A program made the translations under genes and the position numbers. Source: Nitrospirota bacterium (GTDB taxonomy: Bacteria > Nitrospirota > Nitrospiria > Nitrospirales > Nitrospiraceae). From it: DNA of 64,000 nt. This document shows, piece after piece, positions 61,265 through 64,000 of this stretch. The stretch lies in contig JAUXVD010000008.1 in NCBI GenBank assembly GCA_030684575.1, forward strand, positions 496,001-560,000. The letters run 5' to 3'. Under the pieces are notes generated by a model, which saw nothing but the letters and a program-made list of their open reading frames with translations, was not told the origin of the DNA and did no database searches. Positions within the stretch are counted from its first letter, which is position 1. Each line of letters begins with the position of its first letter.

Positions 61265-61612
61265 ATGCCGCGCGTGACATTTCTCCATCCTGATGGCAAG
61301 AGCGGAGAAGTTCCGGAGAATACGTCCCTCTTGGACGCGTCGAAGGTTCTCGGGTTTACGTTGAATAACGATTGTGGTGGGAATGCCTCCTGCACCACCT
61401 GTCGGGTTGAAGTGCAGATGGGCGCCGAGAATCTGTCGGAGATCGACTTCGATGAACAGGATCTTCTCGATCGGGAGGCGCTCAGTGAACCGTGGCATCG
61501 GCTTGGATGCCAAGCCAAAGTGCTCGGAGACGTGGTGGTTCTGGTCCCAGAGGGTAAGTGGGTTGCACCCACGACGACGCAAGTAGAGTCGCAGGGTATT
61601 GAAATTCGGTAA
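61265..61612 (+). CDS. [2Fe-2S] ferredoxin (adrenodoxin/plant type)
   Basis: 115 residues from ATG 61265 (GAGAGGGA upstream); the frame reaches back to 61094 inside nuoF. Cluster ligands follow C-x5-C-x2-C (DCGGNASCTTC) with the fourth in RLGCQAKV. The text fits bacterial isc-type or xylene-type ferredoxins. Its place right after NuoF suggests it is the physiological partner; iron-sulfur cluster assembly with the next gene is an alternative. Confidence 0.9.
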   Translation: MPRVTFLHPDGKSGEVPENTSLLDASKVLGFTLNNDCGGNASCTTCRVEVQMGAENLSEIDFDEQDLLDREALSEPWHRLGCQAKVLGDVVVLVPEGKWVAPTTTQVESQGIEIR

Positions 61613-61682
61613 AGAGATGTTACACTAAGCCATTCCAGGCAGGTCTTCGAAGGACGGCCTGGTCACACGAGGAGGATTAGAT

Positions 61683-62003
61683 ATGGTTACGATTACGGCG
61701 ATTGCAGAGCAGAAGATCAAGGAATTGATGATTGAAGAGAAGGATATCGTCGGCTTGCGCGTCTACGTGAAGGGCGGCGGTTGCCACGGGTATCAATATG
61801 GGATGGCGTTCGAGTCCAAGATGGGCGATGACGACACGGTGGTTGAGAAGGGTGACGTCAAGGTCATCATGGATTCGCAGAGCGCGCCATTGTTGCAGGG
61901 AGCTGAAGTCGATTACGTGGACAGCCTCCAAGGGTCCGGGTTCTCGATCAAGAATCCACAAGCGAAGACGACCTGCGGCTGCGGCAGCTCTTTCAGCGCC
62001 TAA
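61683..62003 (+). CDS. erpA: A-type iron-sulfur carrier (ErpA/IscA)
   Basis: 106 residues. Three conserved cysteines: C34 in GGGCHGYQYGM and the C-terminal C98/C100 (TTCGCGSSFSA). Middle text VIMDSQSAPLLQGAEVDYVDSLQGSGFSIKNP matches ErpA. Ribosome site AGGAGG. It carries or inserts [2Fe-2S]/[4Fe-4S] clusters into target proteins, here possibly NuoF and ferredoxin. A clear terminator follows. Confidence 0.93.
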   Translation: MVTITAIAEQKIKELMIEEKDIVGLRVYVKGGGCHGYQYGMAFESKMGDDDTVVEKGDVKVIMDSQSAPLLQGAEVDYVDSLQGSGFSIKNPQAKTTCGCGSSFSA

Positions 62004-62051
62004 GGGATGTGCGCTGGAGTGGCGCGAGTTGTTTCGTTGAATGAATAGGGG

Positions 62052-62080
62052 AGCCAGGATTGTCCGTGTATGTGGGCAAT
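62052..62080 (+). terminator. Rho-independent terminator of erpA
   Basis: AGCCAGGATTG and CAATTCTGGCT pair (one G-T pair) with a loop of 12-14 bases, followed by TTTTCCGTTTTT. Confidence 0.85.
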
Positions 62081-62124
62081 TCTGGCTTTTCCGTTTTTCC
62101 GGATGAATGTGAGCTGAATCCACG

Positions 62125-62574
62125 ATGGCACAGGCGAGTGTGACAAGGCGGTATCGGTTTTGCGCGGCACATCGGCTGCATACGGATCAATTATCCCCCG
62201 CTGAAAATGTGGCGGCATTTGGAAAGTGTAATAATGCCAATGGGCATGGCCATAACTATGTCGTCTTGGTGACCGTCAACAGTACGGTCCCGACCGCGAC
62301 GAATACAGGAGTGGACCTTGATCAGCTGGATCGGACCGTGGCCGACAAGGTGATTACGCGATTCGACCATCAGGATCTCAACCAAGATCCTGAGTTTGCC
62401 GATCTCACCACGACGGGAGAAAACCTGGTGTTACTGATCTGGGACCTTCTCCTGAAGCACCTGCCCAACGGGCAGTTGGAAAAGGTCGGGCTCATCGAAA
62501 CGCGCGACAATTACTTCGAGTATGCGGGGTCGGCAACACATGCCCCGGTGCTCAGAGAGGGACGAAATGGCTAA
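62125..62574 (+). CDS. 6-pyruvoyl-tetrahydropterin synthase family protein
   Basis: 149 residues. Zinc ligands H16, H41, H43 and catalytic C35 ([14 protein letters not shown]). The text around them, and [30 protein letters not shown] and [11 protein letters not shown], recalls eukaryotic PTPS more than bacterial QueD. It may make tetrahydropterin precursors from dihydroneopterin triphosphate, or act as QueD in queuosine synthesis. The folE start lies inside its last codons. Confidence 0.85.
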   Translation: MAQASVTRRYRFCAAHRLHTDQLSPAENVAAFGKCNNANGHGHNYVVLVTVNSTVPTATNTGVDLDQLDRTVADKVITRFDHQDLNQDPEFADLTTTGENLVLLIWDLLLKHLPNGQLEKVGLIETRDNYFEYAGSATHAPVLREGRNG

Positions 62575-63214
62575 GCAGGGAGTCAGGCGGAAGAGTGGGC
62601 GTCCGATTGAAGACGTCAACGGAAGTGGGAAACCGGCCGATCTGGACGTGCTGCAATCTCTCGTCACCGAGATGTTGCTTGCCCTCGGCGAAAAGCCCGG
62701 CCGCAACGGCCTCATGAAGACCCCAGAGCGCGTGGCTAAGGCATTAGCCTTCATGACTCAGGGGTACCAGCGGAATATCGACCAACTCTTAAACGGCGCG
62801 CTGTTCCCGATCGAGTACGACGAGATGGTCATCGTGAAGGACATCGATTTCTTCAGCATGTGCGAGCACCATTTGCTTCCGTTCTTCGGCAAGGTCCATG
62901 TGGGCTATCTGCCCAATAAGAAGGTGGTGGGGCTGAGCAAGATTCCGCGCATCGTGGATACCTTCGCGCGCCGGTTGCAGGTCCAAGAGCGGCTGACCGT
63001 ACAGATCGCCGAAACCCTCAAGACCAAGCTCAACGCCCATGGAGTCGGCGTGGTCGTTGAAGCGCGGCACCTCTGCATGATGATGCGGGGCGTCGAAAAG
63101 CAGAACACGGTCGCGGTCAGCAGTTCGATGCTGGGCGCCTTCCGTACACAGCCGCAAACCAGGATAGAGTTTCTCAAGTTGATACGTCGGAGCAACGTCG
63201 GCGACTCCGACTAA
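62567..63214 (+). CDS. folE: GTP cyclohydrolase I
   Basis: 215 residues from ATG 62567 (GAGAGGGA upstream), overlapping the PTPS stop by eight bases; the frame also extends to 62522. Zinc ligands C99, H102 and C170 ([23 protein letters not shown]). Text [23 protein letters not shown] is typical. It makes 7,8-dihydroneopterin triphosphate from GTP, the precursor for folate and the substrate of the gene before it. An R1 element begins two bases after the stop. Confidence 0.94.
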   Translation: MAKQGVRRKSGRPIEDVNGSGKPADLDVLQSLVTEMLLALGEKPGRNGLMKTPERVAKALAFMTQGYQRNIDQLLNGALFPIEYDEMVIVKDIDFFSMCEHHLLPFFGKVHVGYLPNKKVVGLSKIPRIVDTFARRLQVQERLTVQIAETLKTKLNAHGVGVVVEARHLCMMMRGVEKQNTVAVSSSMLGAFRTQPQTRIEFLKLIRRSNVGDSD

Positions 63215-63216
63215 GC

Positions 63217-63385
63217 AGGACGTTGAAAAGGTCTCCCTTCTCATCCGCCCAACCTCAGCGCGCCAAGACGCGCCTTTCCCTAGGCTGCGCTCTCGCCTCG
63301 AAAGCATTCTCAACGTAGCCATGAGGCTACGCTTCCGATGCTTCCATCGGCTGCGGCCTTGCCGGATGAACGTTTTGAACGTCCT
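63217..63385 (+). repeat. R1 dispersed hairpin element, copy E (with 45-bp insertion)
   Basis: Terminal AGGACGTT and AACGTCCT pair; centre GTAGCC-ATGA-GGCTAC; shared GCGGCCTTGCC. About 45 extra bases lie near the left end. The rest of 63215-63648 holds only a 10-bp hairpin and no coding signal. Confidence 0.8.
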
Positions 63386-63531
63386 TCGTGGCAGGTCCTA
63401 TCGCCCTCCTCGTTCCCTCGTATGCTCCTCCACTCGCTGCCGCTCGTGTTGTTCCGTCTGGCTTCTTGGGAATGGCATCCCGCTGATTTTTAGGGCACAG
63501 GGCACACACAAGTTCATGGGACCAAGTCGAG

Positions 63532-63556
63532 CCAGGGGTCAATGCGTGACCCCTGG
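63532..63556 (+). terminator. Hairpin upstream of rarA
   Basis: CCAGGGGTCA and TGACCCCTGG pair perfectly over ten bases with loop ATGCG. No T run; may terminate read-through or be part of another repeat. Confidence 0.45.
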
Positions 63557-63648
63557 ACGAATGTGGAGGCAAAGACTGCGACGATGTGGCTGGCGTTTGC
63601 GATCATCTCGCCCGGCGTATACAATTCTCCCCATTCTTGAGGATTCAG

Positions 63649-64000
63649 ATGACCCCTTCACACGATCAGACGTCCGATTTGTTTGGGACTCCAGAGGGAG
63701 AGAAATCCGTTGAGGCTCCGTTGGCCGAACGTCTGCGCCCGCGAGAGTTTGCGGACTTCGTCGGGCAGGATGATATTACGGCGTCGGATCGACCGTTGCG
63801 CCGGGCGATCGAGGCAGATCAACTCTCCTCCGTCATCTTCTGGGGGCCGCCAGGTTCTGGCAAAACCACGCTGGCTCATCTTGTCGCACGTCATACCAAG
63901 GCGCAGTTCGTGCCTTTCTCGGCGGTTACGGGGGGTGTTCCTGAGTTGCGGGCCATCATCAAGACTGCGGAGCAACGTCAGGCGATCAACGGTCAACGGA
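63649..64000 (+). CDS. rarA: Replication-associated recombination protein RarA (MgsA), 3' end outside window
   Basis: The first 117 codons are present from ATG 63649 (TGAGGA upstream). After a 23-residue N-terminal stretch (with a clamp-binding-like QTSDLFG) come PLAERLRPREFADFVGQ, Walker A GPPGSGKT (66-73) and FSAVTGGVPELR. RarA is an AAA+ clamp-loader-related ATPase at stalled replication forks. The gene runs off the right edge. Confidence 0.88.
   Translation, partial: MTPSHDQTSDLFGTPEGEKSVEAPLAERLRPREFADFVGQDDITASDRPLRRAIEADQLSSVIFWGPPGSGKTTLAHLVARHTKAQFVPFSAVTGGVPELRAIIKTAEQRQAINGQR

Noticed and set aside
2608-63385. R1 copies as a CRISPR array or insertion sequence
   Set aside because: Copies are tens of kilobases apart with no regular spacing, and too short (about 120 bp) to encode a transposase.
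1-64000. tRNA, rRNA or riboswitch genes
   Set aside because: I looked through the intergenic stretches by eye and saw no cloverleaf with a TTC-type arm or known riboswitch core; a covariance search would be needed to be sure.

Overview
The window is GC-rich, densely coded bacterial DNA with about 58 protein genes. It has no rRNA, tRNA, CRISPR array, transposase or phage gene that I could find. The gene repertoire (many hybrid sensor kinases, CusCBA/CopAB copper export, an orphan MoxR/VWA pair, a NuoF-like flavoprotein with its own ferredoxin, ferredoxin:thioredoxin-reductase-like protein, dCTP deaminase DCD2, arsenosugar-type glycosyltransferases) and two families of structured intergenic repeats fit a Nitrospira-like member of the Nitrospirota. 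That assignment is an inference: no diagnostic gene such as nitrite oxidoreductase lies in the window.

Layout. 1-6065: two FAD enzymes, an ArsI-type dioxygenase, a SigZ-like sigma factor and a YkgJ-type cysteine-cluster protein. 6095-13062: MltC-like lytic transglycosylase, a three-stage hybrid kinase with its response regulator, and an ABC-F ATPase. 13322-23378: a copper island on the + strand: small secreted Cys protein, CusC-CusB-CusA, TPR lipoprotein, Tat-exported multicopper oxidase CopA, outer-membrane CopB. 23608-32114: FKBP isomerase, sodium:solute symporter, small regulators, PBP1-type peptidoglycan synthase, bactofilin and AI-2E-type permease. 32151-36788 (minus): a signalling operon of response regulator, Rossmann-fold histidine kinase, dCache/HAMP kinase and a one-heme c-type Tll0287-like protein. 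37295-37869: BolA and monothiol glutaredoxin. 38115-41335 (minus): SDR, two glycosyltransferases and small proteins. 41527-45583 (minus): ATP-grasp-like protein, glutaredoxin, lysine 2,3-aminomutase and DCD2 in one tight operon. 45836-50442: a YkgJ-DUF2156 fusion translationally coupled to a hybrid kinase. 50634-57966: MoxR ATPase, DUF167, tandem glycine-zipper lipoproteins, FTR-like protein, and a large VWA/NorD-like protein. 58090-64000: malate dehydrogenase, PuuD-like membrane protein, NuoF-like protein, ferredoxin, IscA/ErpA, PTPS, FolE and the start of rarA.

The most unusual signal is non-coding. Two dispersed element families sit almost only between genes. R1 (about 120 bp; copies A-F) has terminal inverted repeats and a central hairpin whose paired bases change together between copies. 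R2 (about 95 bp; three good copies and two worn ones) has a near-invariant core between two arms. The arms differ in every copy but pair with each other inside each good copy. The clear R2 copies lie just 3' of a gene in the sense direction, and in one copy the hairpin arm includes the last codons and stop of the gene. Both look like conserved folded elements, possibly terminators, mRNA 3'-end structures or small non-autonomous mobile elements.

Themes that tie the genes together are metal and metalloid handling (copper island, ArsI, arsenosugar-type transferases), redox sensing and thiol/Fe-S chemistry (glutaredoxins, BolA, FTR-like protein, ErpA, ferredoxin, NuoF), and multi-step phosphorelay signalling.
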